From Filomicrobium sp. (GTDB taxonomy: Bacteria; Pseudomonadota; Alphaproteobacteria; Rhizobiales; Hyphomicrobiaceae): a stretch of DNA of 11,413 nt. The stretch covers positions 1 to 11,413 of the forward strand of contig JAJFHK010000446.1 of NCBI GenBank assembly GCA_021775655.1, written 5' to 3'. Below the pieces are notes generated by a model. That model saw only the letters and a list, made by a program, of their open reading frames with translations, searched no databases and was not told the DNA's origin. A program made the translations under genes and the position numbers. Each line of letters opens with the position of its first letter. Position 1 is the first letter of the stretch. Below are positions 1 to 6,924 of this stretch, in pieces.

Positions 1-107
1 ACAGGTTTTGGCGGCGGGAAAAAAATCTGCCAGAGAAAGAGCACACCCATCGACAGAACGACAGCCATGAGGAGGTTAGTATTGTCGTCGTTGTTCTGAC
101 TTTTCAT
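1..107 (-). CDS. yidC: Membrane protein insertase YidC, N-terminal fragment (runs off left edge)
   Basis: Reading the minus strand from an ATG at 107-105 gives 35 codons that start MKSQNNDDNTNLLMAVV, continue through a hydrophobic helix and end in WQIFFPPPKP. A short polar N-terminus followed by one membrane helix ending in WQ-F-F-P is typical of the start of proteobacterial YidC. That protein inserts and folds inner-membrane proteins with or without the Sec translocon. A purine-rich GAGG lies just upstream of the ATG. The position downstream of rpmH and rnpA on the same strand matches the conserved rpmH-rnpA-yidC cluster. In-frame GTG codons further upstream could extend the start by 15 or more codons, but the chosen ATG fits the usual length before the first helix. 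The periplasmic domain and the five-helix core lie outside the window. Confidence 0.85.
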   Translation of the reverse strand, partial: MKSQNNDDNTNLLMAVVLSMGVLFLWQIFFPPPKP

Positions 108-238
108 CGCCGCCTCGACTAGCCTTCCTATCCGCCCCAGCACCGCAGCCACTACCCCACTGCGCCAGACATGGTTTTGCACCGTCTATACAGGCGACGG
201 CATCGGGCATCCACCTTTCGCTGTCACTGCGAGGGCAT
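108..238. other. rnpA-yidC intergenic region without yidD
   Basis: In many bacteria the small gene yidD sits between rnpA and yidC. These 131 bases are too short for it, and no YidD-like cysteine motif appears in any frame I read on the minus strand. A minus-strand open frame starting with an ATG near 202 runs through here and into the yidC start in another frame, but its translation resembles nothing I know. A weak inverted repeat (CCGTC at 182-186 and GACGG at 196-200) is present but has no T-tract to make it a terminator. Confidence 0.4.
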
Positions 239-733
239 TTAACAGGATGCAGTTCGACGTAATTTTGCCTTCCCTCGCCTCGATGGATTATCGAGAGCGG
301 AATCGATGCGCTGGAAGGCCTTCTTAAGATCCCTGCAAAGTTCTGGAAATTGCTGCGACAAAGCTGCCGGTCGCGCTATGAGCACATAGTCGCAGCCAAC
401 GCGCGCACTAGACGGAGCAACGCCTTTTAGTGCCTCACGCAATCGTCGGCGGGCCCGGTTTCTTACGACGGCATTGCCAATTTTTTTTGTCACGGTAAGG
501 CCGAACCGTGCCCCGCCGATAACCCCAACTTGCTCGCAGTCTACCTCGGCACCTATCGCGCTTTCCCGACCGCCATCTTGGTCTGCGGCCTCATCTACCG
601 GTGCCAAGACACGTGGTCTTGGCCGCGCCTCCATCAAAAAGGCAGACGCACCAAAGCGGGCACCGCCCCGGATACGTAAGAACTCGGATCGTTTCTTGAG
701 GGTAACGAGAGCTTCTGGCGCCTTGGTAGGCAA
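239..733 (-). CDS. rnpA: Ribonuclease P protein component
   Basis: This gene encodes the basic protein that binds the RNase P RNA and helps it cut 5' leaders from pre-tRNAs. The translation shows the family hallmarks: TLKKRSEFLRI near the N-terminus, RFGLTVTKKIGNAVVRNRARRRLRE (the RNR signature) in the middle, and DYVLIARPAA followed by an LKKAFQRI helix. I chose a TTG start at 733 because it lies 13 bases after the rpmH stop and is preceded by GAGGACGG, a good ribosome binding site. A longer frame starts with ATG at 805 but would overlap rpmH by 59 bases and adds a non-family N-terminus. This gives 164 aa. Two oddities stand out: a roughly 30-residue acidic insertion (PVDEAADQDGGRESAIGAEV) before RFGLTVTKK, and a run of eight A (minus strand, 488-481) inside the conserved TVTKK codons. 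Confidence 0.92.
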   Translation of the reverse strand: MPTKAPEALVTLKKRSEFLRIRGGARFGASAFLMEARPRPRVLAPVDEAADQDGGRESAIGAEVDCEQVGVIGGARFGLTVTKKIGNAVVRNRARRRLREALKGVAPSSARVGCDYVLIARPAALSQQFPELCRDLKKAFQRIDSALDNPSRRGKAKLRRTASC

Positions 734-746
734 ACGGCAACCGTCC

Positions 747-881
747 TCAGGCCGACAGTTTCTTACGGCCCTTTGCCCGTCGGCGTGCGAGCACGCGGAC
801 ACCACCAGTCGTAGACATCCGCTTGCGGAAGCCGTGGCGACGTTTGCGGACCAGCCGGCTCGGTTGATATGTACGTTTCAC
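747..881 (-). CDS. rpmH: 50S ribosomal protein L34
   Basis: The 44-residue product starts [17 protein letters not shown] after the initiator and ends in [12 protein letters not shown], which is the complete L34 sequence pattern, a tiny basic protein of the large ribosomal subunit. The start is a GTG at 881-879, preceded by GGAG about seven bases upstream. A longer frame opening at 965 adds 28 residues that are not part of L34 and was not used. The stop lies 13 bases before the rnpA start, so the two genes are translated from one message. The strong promoter at 1030-1058 sits about 150 bases upstream on the same strand. Confidence 0.97.
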   Translation of the reverse strand: MKRTYQPSRLVRKRRHGFRKRMSTTGGVRVLARRRAKGRKKLSA

Positions 882-1301
882 GTCTCGTCTCCGAAAACTT
901 TGGAGGCGCCCCAAGCCGTGTGACAGGGCGCCAGCGAATTGACCTGAGGAGCGCGCCTCCAACAAAAATCAGGGCAGCGCGGTTGATGGAAATTTTGTCC
1001 GGAATCAGATCTCAGCGATCGAAGCCGCGCTTATAGGACTGCCATCGGGTAAAGTCAAACACCGGCGCCTGCCAAATTCGGCCAAAAGGCCCACAGCCCG
1101 GGTCGCCGGCGCAACAATAAGTTTTCCTGATCACAGAATTTCACGATGGCCCACCCAGCTTCACGACTGCTTGAGAGGCGGTTCTATTCTAGCCAAAACT
1201 CCTGCATCTTCCCTCCCAGTGCAGGGCCGCAAGCAAAATCGATGGATCGGTTCGCCGGCTTTGCTTTGCATAAGCAATTCAGGTACGGGAGCATTCGACA
1301 A
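882..1301. other. Divergent intergenic region between rpmH and the DUF547 gene
   Basis: This 420-base stretch separates the minus-strand rpmH cluster from the plus-strand DUF547 unit. It holds the rpmH promoter at 1030-1058 and an untranslated leader of about 140 bases. On the plus strand I found no convincing -35/-10 pair. The only structure is a perfect interrupted palindrome, TTGCTTTGCATAAGCAA, at 1261-1277, ending 24 bases before the chosen ATG; it may be an operator or part of the leader. A plus-strand open frame reaches back to an ATG at 1146, but I read those residues as non-coding because a clear signal peptide begins only at 1302. Confidence 0.5.
1030..1058 (-). promoter_or_regulatory. 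Sigma70-type promoter for rpmH-rnpA-yidC
   Basis: On the minus strand TTGACT (1058-1053) and TATAAG (1035-1030) are separated by exactly 17 bases, close to the consensus TTGACA-N17-TATAAT. The bases right after the -10 box are GCGCGGC, a GC-rich discriminator of the kind found at stringently controlled promoters of ribosomal genes. The predicted start near 1023 leaves a leader of about 140 bases before rpmH. Confidence 0.75.
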
Positions 1302-2171
1302 ATGATCAAAAGCAATATTTGGATGACCGCCCTATCCGCGCTGACAGCGGGCATTCTAACAGTTTCGGCCATAGCCATGGCCGATTCCAAAGACATCACA
1401 CAATTTTTCTCAGACCATGGCGCAGAAGATGCCGCGGCCTTCGACCACAGCGTGTGGGACAATCTTCTAGCCAAGTACGTCGTTGCCAGCGATGACGGTG
1501 TAAATAGAGTTGATTATACCGGCTGGCAGGATGCCGACCACAAGCCACTCAAAGCCTACGTCAATGCCCTGCAAGCATTCGACCCGCGCACGCTCAGCCG
1601 CAGCGAGCAGTTCGCCTATTGGGCAAATCTCTATAATGCCAAAACGATCGACATCATCCTCGACAACTATCCAATCGACTCAATCCGCAAGATTTCGATC
1701 AATGAAGGGCTGTTCGGCTATTTTAAGGAAAGCGTCGGTGCCGCCGGGCCTTGGAAGGCAAAGATCATCAAGGTTGCCGGTCACACGCTCAGCCTCGATG
1801 ACATCGAACACATCATTCTACGTCCGATCTTCAAGGACCCGCGCGTACATTATGCAGTCAATTGCGCCTCCTTCGGCTGCCCGAACCTAAGCCGCGAAGC
1901 CCTGACGGGAGCAAAACTCGACACCCAACTCGATGCCGGCGCCACGGCCTTCATTAATCATCCGCGCGGCTTCAGTATCGAGGATGGCAATATCAAAGCG
2001 TCTTCTATCTATCAGTGGTTCCAGGGCGACTTCGGCGGCTCCGAAAAAGGCGTACTCGACCACGCCCGCAAATACGCCGATGACACTCTCAAAGCCAAAC
2101 TAGAAGGCAAAAATTCCATCAACGATTACGGATATGACTGGTCCCTCAACAACATTCAGCGCGGCTCCTAA
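1302..2171 (+). CDS. Exported DUF547 domain protein
   Basis: The 289-aa product begins with a signal peptide (about residues 1-27: MIKS, a hydrophobic stretch, then cleavage likely after AMA), so it should act in the periplasm or envelope. The mature part carries DUF547 hallmarks: FAYWANLYNAKT (about 104-115), DPRVHYAVNCASFGCPNL (about 179-196, with two cysteines and a histidine) and the C-terminal YDWSLN (about 278-283). The biochemical function of DUF547 is not established as far as I know. I chose the ATG at 1302, preceded by GGGAG, instead of the in-frame ATG at 1146, because the signal peptide starts there. The next gene follows after 36 bases and the membrane protein and oxidoreductase genes are probably in the same transcript. 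Confidence 0.85.
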   Translation: MIKSNIWMTALSALTAGILTVSAIAMADSKDITQFFSDHGAEDAAAFDHSVWDNLLAKYVVASDDGVNRVDYTGWQDADHKPLKAYVNALQAFDPRTLSRSEQFAYWANLYNAKTIDIILDNYPIDSIRKISINEGLFGYFKESVGAAGPWKAKIIKVAGHTLSLDDIEHIILRPIFKDPRVHYAVNCASFGCPNLSREALTGAKLDTQLDAGATAFINHPRGFSIEDGNIKASSIYQWFQGDFGGSEKGVLDHARKYADDTLKAKLEGKNSINDYGYDWSLNNIQRGS

Positions 2172-2207
2172 GACCTGCGGCGCGAAAAACGATAAAGAGT
2201 AGGAACA

Positions 2208-3005
2208 ATGAACAAAAACGAAGAACACTCTCCAGAACCAGCATCCAAATCGAGTTCGCTGCGCACATGGGCTCCACTTATCGTGATCGCAGCCCTGATG
2301 GGGCTGGTGTTCGCTATGGGCTGGCACAAGTATCTTTCGCTCGAATCGCTCGGCCGCAACTACGGTGCGTTGAGCGCCTTCATCTCGGAAAATTTGATCC
2401 TGTCACTATTAGCATACACTGCCCTGTATATCGTCGTGGTCGCACTCTCCTTACCCGGCGCACTTGCCCTAACGCTGGCAGGTGGCCTTCTGTTCGGCTG
2501 GCAAATTGGCGGTCCAGTCACGGTCGTCGCCGCGACCATCGGCGCGACGGTCATATTCCTCATTGCTAAGACATCGCTGGGCGAAACGCTGGCGGCCAAG
2601 GCCGGCCCTGCAATCAACAAGTTGCGCGAAGGCTTCCAGGAGAACGCCTTGAGCTACCTGCTCTTCCTGCGACTGGTTCCAGCGTTTCCCTTCTTCGTCG
2701 TCAACCTCGCACCCGCCTTACTCGGCGTGCCGCTGCGCACGTATGTCATCGGTACGGCACTTGGAATCATTCCTGGCACCATGGCTTTCTCGTTTGCTGC
2801 TTCTCAGCTGAAAACGATTATCGAGAAAACCAACGCCGAACACGCCGCCTGCATCCTGGCCAACGGCGAAGCCGCCTGCCCTTACGTCATTGACGCCGGC
2901 ACGCTGGTCAGTAAGGAAATCATTTTCGCATTTGCCGCAATCGGCGTCGTCGCCCTGATCCCGGTCATCGTCAAGAAGTGGAGCAACCGCCATGCAGCCG
3001 CATAA
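2208..3005 (+). CDS. TVP38/TMEM64 (SNARE-associated/DedA-like) family membrane protein
   Basis: The 265-aa product is an integral inner-membrane protein. A short polar N-terminus (1-18) precedes a first helix (about 20-38), then come further helices with the family motifs LTLAGGLLFGW, FLRLVPAFPFFVVNLAPALLG and GTALGIIPGT, including the re-entrant loop region typical of VTT-domain proteins. A last helix spans about 238-256 with a basic tail. Relatives are implicated in lipid scrambling and envelope homeostasis, but the substrate here is unknown. A hydrophilic loop before the last helix contains two cysteines (C215 and C224), possibly a disulfide pair. The ATG is preceded by AGGA. The 3' end overlaps the oxidoreductase start by 14 bases, implying coupled translation and perhaps joint function with that enzyme. 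Confidence 0.9.
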   Translation: MNKNEEHSPEPASKSSSLRTWAPLIVIAALMGLVFAMGWHKYLSLESLGRNYGALSAFISENLILSLLAYTALYIVVVALSLPGALALTLAGGLLFGWQIGGPVTVVAATIGATVIFLIAKTSLGETLAAKAGPAINKLREGFQENALSYLLFLRLVPAFPFFVVNLAPALLGVPLRTYVIGTALGIIPGTMAFSFAASQLKTIIEKTNAEHAACILANGEAACPYVIDAGTLVSKEIIFAFAAIGVVALIPVIVKKWSNRHAAA

Positions 3006-4530
3006 TGAGACTGCCGACATACTCTCAAAATCGGGCCCGTCAGGCGGGCGAACTTCCACGGGCAATAACAACGGGTCCACCTCTCGCAGCATGGATGCGC
3101 GCGGCACCGAAACGATTGAGTGCGATATCTGCGTTATCGGGGCTGGCTCTGGCGGCCTTTCGGTTGCCGCCGCCGCCGCCGCTTTCGGCGTCAAAGTCGT
3201 ACTGCTTGAAAAACACAAGATGGGCGGCGACTGCTTGAATTATGGTTGCGTGCCTTCAAAGGCACTGATCGCCGCCGGAAAGCGCGCCCACCTGATGCGC
3301 TCCGCCAATGGCTTTGGTGTCGCCCCGCATGATCCCGCAATCGACTATTCAGCCGTCCACGATCACGTGCGCGCGGTCATTGCCGCGATTGAGCCAAACG
3401 ACTCGGTTGAGCGCTTTACCGGTCTGGGCGTTCATGTCATCGAATCCGCTGGCCGCTTCATCAACAAGGACACCGTTGAAGCTGGCGAGCGTAAAATCAA
3501 AGCTCGTCGCTTTGTTGTTGCCACCGGCTCTTCGCCGCTCGTTCCACCGATCCCCGGGCTCGATGGCGTTCCTTATTTCACCAACGAAACCATCTTTGGA
3601 AACCAAACCAAGATCGAGCACCTCCTGATCGTCGGCGGCGGCCCGATCGGGATGGAACTCGCCCAGGCACATCGCCGTCTTGGCAGCCGCGTGACAGTAC
3701 TCGAAGGCATCAAAGCCCTTGGCAAAGACGACCCCGAATTGACAAAGATCGTCCTCGATCACGTGCGTGACGAAGGCATCGACATTCGTGAGGGAACCCT
3801 GGCCACTCGCGTTGAAGGAGGGGCAGGAAATATACGGGCGCACGTCAAGGTCGGTGAAAAAGAAGATCTCATCGAAGGTACCCACATTCTGGTCGCAGCA
3901 GGGCGCAAGCCTAACGTCGACGACCTCGGTCTCGACGCAGCAGGCATCGCCTTTGACAAGCGCGGCATCAAGGTCGACAAGCGACTCGTAACGTCGAACA
4001 GCCGCGTATACGCCATCGGCGACGTAATCGGCGGACTGCAGTTTACCCACGTCGCCAACTACCACGCTGGAATCGTCATCCGAAAAGCGCTCTTCCGTCA
4101 CCCCTTTGCCAAGGTTGACGAAAGCATCATTCCCTGGGTCACCTTTACCGATCCGGAGTTGGCTCACGTTGGTCTAACCGAAGATCAGGCAGTCGAAAAA
4201 CACGGTAAGGTCTCTGTGTTGCGTTGGCCTTATCACGAGAACGACCGCGCTCAGACCGAGCGCACAACAAGCGGGCACATTAAGGTCGTCACCGACAAAA
4301 AGGGCCGCATACTAGGCGCAACAATTGTCGGCGAGCACGCAGGCGAGCTGATCCAGATGTGGTCGCTGGCCGTATCGCAAAAGCTGAAGATCAGCGCAAT
4401 GACGGCCTGGATATCGCCTTATCCGACACTTTCGGAGGTCAACAAGCGCGTTGCATACAAATTCTACGCTGGCGCCACATCAAGTCCGTTAATCCGCAAG
4501 GTAATCGGACTATTGGCAAAGCTCGGCTAG
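2992..4530 (+). CDS. FAD-dependent pyridine nucleotide disulfide oxidoreductase (mercuric reductase/dihydrolipoamide dehydrogenase-like)
   Basis: This 512-aa flavoenzyme has an FAD-binding GAGSGG (50-55), the redox-active pair CLNYGC (C81, C86) in the class I context GGDCLNYGCVPSKAL, an NAD(P)-binding GGGPIGMELA (215-224), the second FAD motif YAIGDVIGG (340-348) and a C-terminal dimerisation domain. In dihydrolipoamide dehydrogenases the C-terminal active-site motif is HPTLSE with a catalytic His. Here it reads SPYPTLSE, with Tyr477 in the place of His, as in mercuric reductases. The C-terminal cysteine pair of MerA is absent, as is an N-terminal heavy-metal domain, so true Hg(II) reductase activity is doubtful. 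The start at 2992 has GGAG upstream and overlaps the preceding gene; it gives a 33-residue polar, Gly/Ser/Asn-rich leader. An ATG at 3091 would fit the family length better but lacks a ribosome site. The electron acceptor is unknown. Confidence 0.88.
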   Translation: MQPHNETADILSKSGPSGGRTSTGNNNGSTSRSMDARGTETIECDICVIGAGSGGLSVAAAAAAFGVKVVLLEKHKMGGDCLNYGCVPSKALIAAGKRAHLMRSANGFGVAPHDPAIDYSAVHDHVRAVIAAIEPNDSVERFTGLGVHVIESAGRFINKDTVEAGERKIKARRFVVATGSSPLVPPIPGLDGVPYFTNETIFGNQTKIEHLLIVGGGPIGMELAQAHRRLGSRVTVLEGIKALGKDDPELTKIVLDHVRDEGIDIREGTLATRVEGGAGNIRAHVKVGEKEDLIEGTHILVAAGRKPNVDDLGLDAAGIAFDKRGIKVDKRLVTSNSRVYAIGDVIGGLQFTHVANYHAGIVIRKALFRHPFAKVDESIIPWVTFTDPELAHVGLTEDQAVEKHGKVSVLRWPYHENDRAQTERTTSGHIKVVTDKKGRILGATIVGEHAGELIQMWSLAVSQKLKISAMTAWISPYPTLSEVNKRVAYKFYAGATSSPLIRKVIGLLAKLG

Positions 4531-4758
4531 AACCGCAATTCCGCGTTCGCATTGGGACAACTCTTCGGGATCGAAATATCGGAAAAGCTAGGCCCAACAG
4601 GCCAGTAGTTGCTGACGCTTTCTCTTCCATCGTGTACTGCGCGACCACACCTGCATTAATGATCATTCGATCCAATGTCCGATTCCTTGGATTGACCGAC
4701 TCGCCACAGCGTCGCCAGCGCGTATGCTAGTTTTGATCGATCAAGCCCAAGAAACGCC
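4531..4758. promoter_or_regulatory. Spacer upstream of the kinase gene with a 12-bp palindrome
   Basis: These 228 bases separate the oxidoreductase from the kinase gene, long enough for a separate promoter. A -10-like TATGCT lies at 4723-4728, but no good -35 is found at 16-18 bases. A perfect 12-base palindrome TTGATCGATCAA occupies 4733-4744, just downstream of that box and 14 bases before the ATG, where a repressor could block initiation. A short GGCC-CAACA-GGCC hairpin near 4591-4603 is too weak to call a terminator. Confidence 0.35.
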
Positions 4759-6315
4759 ATGGACCAGCGACTCGAGCCAGAAAACAAAACGAAAATCGCG
4801 CCCAAAACCGAGTGGCGATCCTTAATCCCGTCGCTACGGTTTTTCACGCGAAGAAAGAGCCAGACCGCAACGGTTACGGCATGGCAGCAATTGCGGCTGC
4901 CTTTCAAGCTCCTGGTATTGACGACCGCGTTCGTCATGCTCGCCGAAATTCTTATCTTCGTGCCTTCGGTTGCCAACTATCGCGTCAACTGGCTCAACGA
5001 CCGATTGATGTCAGCTTACCTGGCTGCCCTCGCTGCACAAGGAGCACCCGATGGCGCGGTACCCGCCGCCCTTCGTGATGACCTCTTGAAGTCCGCTGCC
5101 GTCAAAGCCGTATCCTGGCGACGCGACGGTCGCCGCACAGTGGTCCTGCCGCCGGTCGACGAAACGATGACCATTGATGCAGTCTACGATCAGCGGCCAA
5201 TGCAATCGATGGGTTTGATGTCGGCCACTGGTGAGCGATTCCAGCTCATCGGCGAAGCACTTGCAGTCCTCGGGCGCACCAAGAACCGCACGCTTCGAGT
5301 CACCGGCCCCCTCGACGGCAAGCCGGGCGATTTCATCGAGATAGTTATTCCGGAAGCTCCCATGCGCACCGCCTTATGGCAGTACGCGCGCAACATCCTT
5401 TTTCTGTCGATAATCATTTCCCTTTTTACCGCCGCGCTCGTCTATCTTGCCTTGTCGAACCTGCTCGTGCGCCCGATGATGCGCATCACTGATAATATGC
5501 TCCATTTCGCGGAGAACCCCGAGGACCCCAACCGCATCATTGAACCCTCTACGCGAGGTGACGAAGTAGGCGTTGCCGAACGGGAGTTGGCTGCCATGCA
5601 GCGTCAGCTCTCCCAACTTATCCTGCAAAAGAATCGACTGGCTCAGCTCGGACTCGCCGTCAGTAAGATCAACCACGATCTGCGCAACATGCTGGCGAGT
5701 GCCCAATTGATTTCCGACCGCCTGACCGGCATCGATGACCCGACCGTGCAGAGGTTTGCCCCGAAGCTGATCACCTCTTTGGACCGGGCGATTGACTTCT
5801 GTAATGCAACGCTGAAATTCGGCCGCGCTGAGGAGGCAACGCCGGACCGGGAGTTGATGCTGCTGCGCCCGCTGGTCGAAGAGGTCGGCGACGGACTCGG
5901 CCTGCCGCGTGAAGATCAGTCGGTCCTATGGAAACTTGAAATTGCTCCCGACCTGCGCATCGATGCCGACCGCGACCACCTCTACCGCGTGCTTTCCAAT
6001 ATCTGCCGGAATGCGCTGCAGGCGATTGAATCACAAACCCCTCCTCCGGCGGAAGCAGAGATCGCCGTTTCGGCAAGTCGCGATAACGCTCAAATCGTTA
6101 TTGAAATCCACGACACCGGCCCAGGGCTGCCACCTCGTGCACGTGAACGGCTTTTTCAGGCCTTCCAATCCTCCCAACGCAAAGGCGGTTCCGGCCTTGG
6201 CCTCGCCATCGCCTACGAACTCATAGCCGCCCACGGCGGCACCATCGAAGTCCTTGAAAACGCCACCGGAGCCGCCTTCCGCTTAGTCGTTCCCGACCGG
6301 TTGCATAAGCCGTAA
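4759..6315 (+). CDS. Membrane-bound sensor histidine kinase (orphan)
   Basis: The 518-aa product has the layout of a two-component sensor. A basic cytoplasmic N-terminus of about 47 residues precedes a first membrane helix (about 48-72); an extracytoplasmic domain (about 73-206) and a second helix (about 209-236) follow. Then come a HAMP linker (about 237-290) and the dimerisation/phosphoacceptor helix with KINHDLRNML, where His306 is the expected phosphorylation site. The ATPase domain shows the N box (NICRNALQAI, about 414-423), the G1 box DTGPGLP (452-458) and the G2 box GGSGLGLAIA (476-485). All catalytic landmarks are present, so it should be active. HDLRN rather than HELRT places it outside the most common HisKA type. 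No response regulator is encoded beside it, so its partner must be elsewhere. The start has only a weak AAGAAA ribosome site. Confidence 0.93.
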   Translation: MDQRLEPENKTKIAPKTEWRSLIPSLRFFTRRKSQTATVTAWQQLRLPFKLLVLTTAFVMLAEILIFVPSVANYRVNWLNDRLMSAYLAALAAQGAPDGAVPAALRDDLLKSAAVKAVSWRRDGRRTVVLPPVDETMTIDAVYDQRPMQSMGLMSATGERFQLIGEALAVLGRTKNRTLRVTGPLDGKPGDFIEIVIPEAPMRTALWQYARNILFLSIIISLFTAALVYLALSNLLVRPMMRITDNMLHFAENPEDPNRIIEPSTRGDEVGVAERELAAMQRQLSQLILQKNRLAQLGLAVSKINHDLRNMLASAQLISDRLTGIDDPTVQRFAPKLITSLDRAIDFCNATLKFGRAEEATPDRELMLLRPLVEEVGDGLGLPREDQSVLWKLEIAPDLRIDADRDHLYRVLSNICRNALQAIESQTPPPAEAEIAVSASRDNAQIVIEIHDTGPGLPPRARERLFQAFQSSQRKGGSGLGLAIAYELIAAHGGTIEVLENATGAAFRLVVPDRLHKP

Positions 6316-6357
6316 CGACGGCTGGTAGGGGCTTGCAATCGGGCCATCGCCCACCAC

Positions 6358-6386
6358 TTGCGTTGTTGATCGCGAACGAGTAGAAG
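6358..6386 (+). promoter_or_regulatory. Possible promoter of the tRNA-Arg gene
   Basis: TTGCGT (6358-6363) and TAGAAG (6381-6386) are spaced by 17 bases and lie about 60 bases before the tRNA 5' end. The match to the sigma70 consensus is only moderate. The call is supported mainly by its position in the 133-base gap between the kinase gene and the tRNA. Confidence 0.25.
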
Positions 6387-6448
6387 AGCGCTCTCGCGGT
6401 CACAGCCACCCCATTGGGACGGCTCAAGACATTGATTTGCCGCGATCA

Positions 6449-6525
6449 GCACCGGTAGCTCAGCTGGATAGAGCACCAGACTACGAATCTGGGGGTCGGG
6501 AGTTCGAATCTTCCCCGGTGCGCCA
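6449..6525 (+). tRNA. tRNA-Arg (anticodon ACG)
   Basis: The sequence folds as a full cloverleaf. The acceptor stem is GCACCGG (6449-6455) with CCGGTGC (6515-6521). The D arm is GCTC/GAGC. The anticodon stem CCAGA/TCTGG encloses the loop CTACGAA with anticodon ACG at 6483-6485. The variable loop is GGGTC, and the T arm GGGAG/CTTCC encloses TTCGAAT. The discriminator is G and CCA is encoded (6523-6525). The A at the wobble position would need deamination by TadA to read CGU, CGC and CGA. The gene lies exactly where core-like GC-rich sequence gives way to accessory DNA, and tRNA 3' ends are frequent integration sites. Confidence 0.97.
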
Positions 6526-6571
6526 AATACCAAAACGAAATCAAAGACATAGGGTGATCGCAAATTCGGCG

Positions 6572-6610
6572 CATGGCGAACATTTTGCCGTGGCGAACAC
6601 GTGGCGAACA
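6572..6610. repeat. Three 11-base direct repeats (CGTGGCGAACA)
   Basis: Two exact copies of CGTGGCGAACA lie in tandem at 6589-6599 and 6600-6610. A third copy with one mismatch (CATGGCGAACA) lies at 6572-6582, separated by TTTTGC. The unit length is about one helical turn, so a protein could bind the copies on one face. They begin 47 bases after the tRNA 3' end. They could be arm-type sites for a recombinase or accessory factor of a former integrative element, or operators; neither is shown. Confidence 0.6.
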
Positions 6611-6901
6611 TGAATTTGAGAAGAAGTGCGTAGCACAAACCGTCGCGGCCAACCGTCGGGGCGGTCCCCGTTTGAACTTTTAGAATGTTCTGAAATCAAT
6701 GCCGCGATGAGGCTGGCGACGTGGCCCGCCAATAAGCAAAGATCAGCGGCACTGTTTCGGCCATCTTTTGAGCCTCATTGCCGTTCCAGACCTGCTTGGT
6801 GGCAGTGAGTGGCCCTAGCCATAAACGCAAAGATCTACACAAGTTTTGCACAAAGCCGATTGTTCACGACCGACACGCAAGCCTGTAACAACGCACACAT
6901 C

Positions 6902-6910
6902 TGATATGAT
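6902..6910 (+). promoter_or_regulatory. Candidate extended -10 promoter of the large phosphoesterase gene
   Basis: TGATATGAT matches the extended -10 pattern TGnTATAAT with one mismatch. No good -35 box lies at the usual distance, which extended -10 promoters tolerate. Transcription would start near 6917 and produce a leader of about 108 bases containing the inverted repeat at 6925-6961. Confidence 0.3.
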
Positions 6911-6924
6911 GACGCACCGATTCT

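Noticed and set aside
474..923. Plus-strand open frame across rnpA and rpmH
   Set aside because: Antisense to two well-recognised genes; no family features in its translation.
1146..1301. 52-codon N-terminal extension of the DUF547 protein
   Set aside because: A normal signal peptide begins at 1302 with a ribosome site upstream; the extension has no recognisable features.
3349..4167. Minus-strand frame of 272 codons inside the oxidoreductase gene
   Set aside because: Shadow frame; the plus strand carries all flavoenzyme motifs through this region.
6354..6365. Hairpin GGGC-CATC-GCCC region after the kinase gene as a terminator
   Set aside because: Only a 4-base stem and no T-tract follows.
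6446..6652. Minus-strand frame with RGRFELPTPRFVV
   Set aside because: This is the familiar spurious translation of the antisense strand of a tRNA-Arg gene, not a protein.
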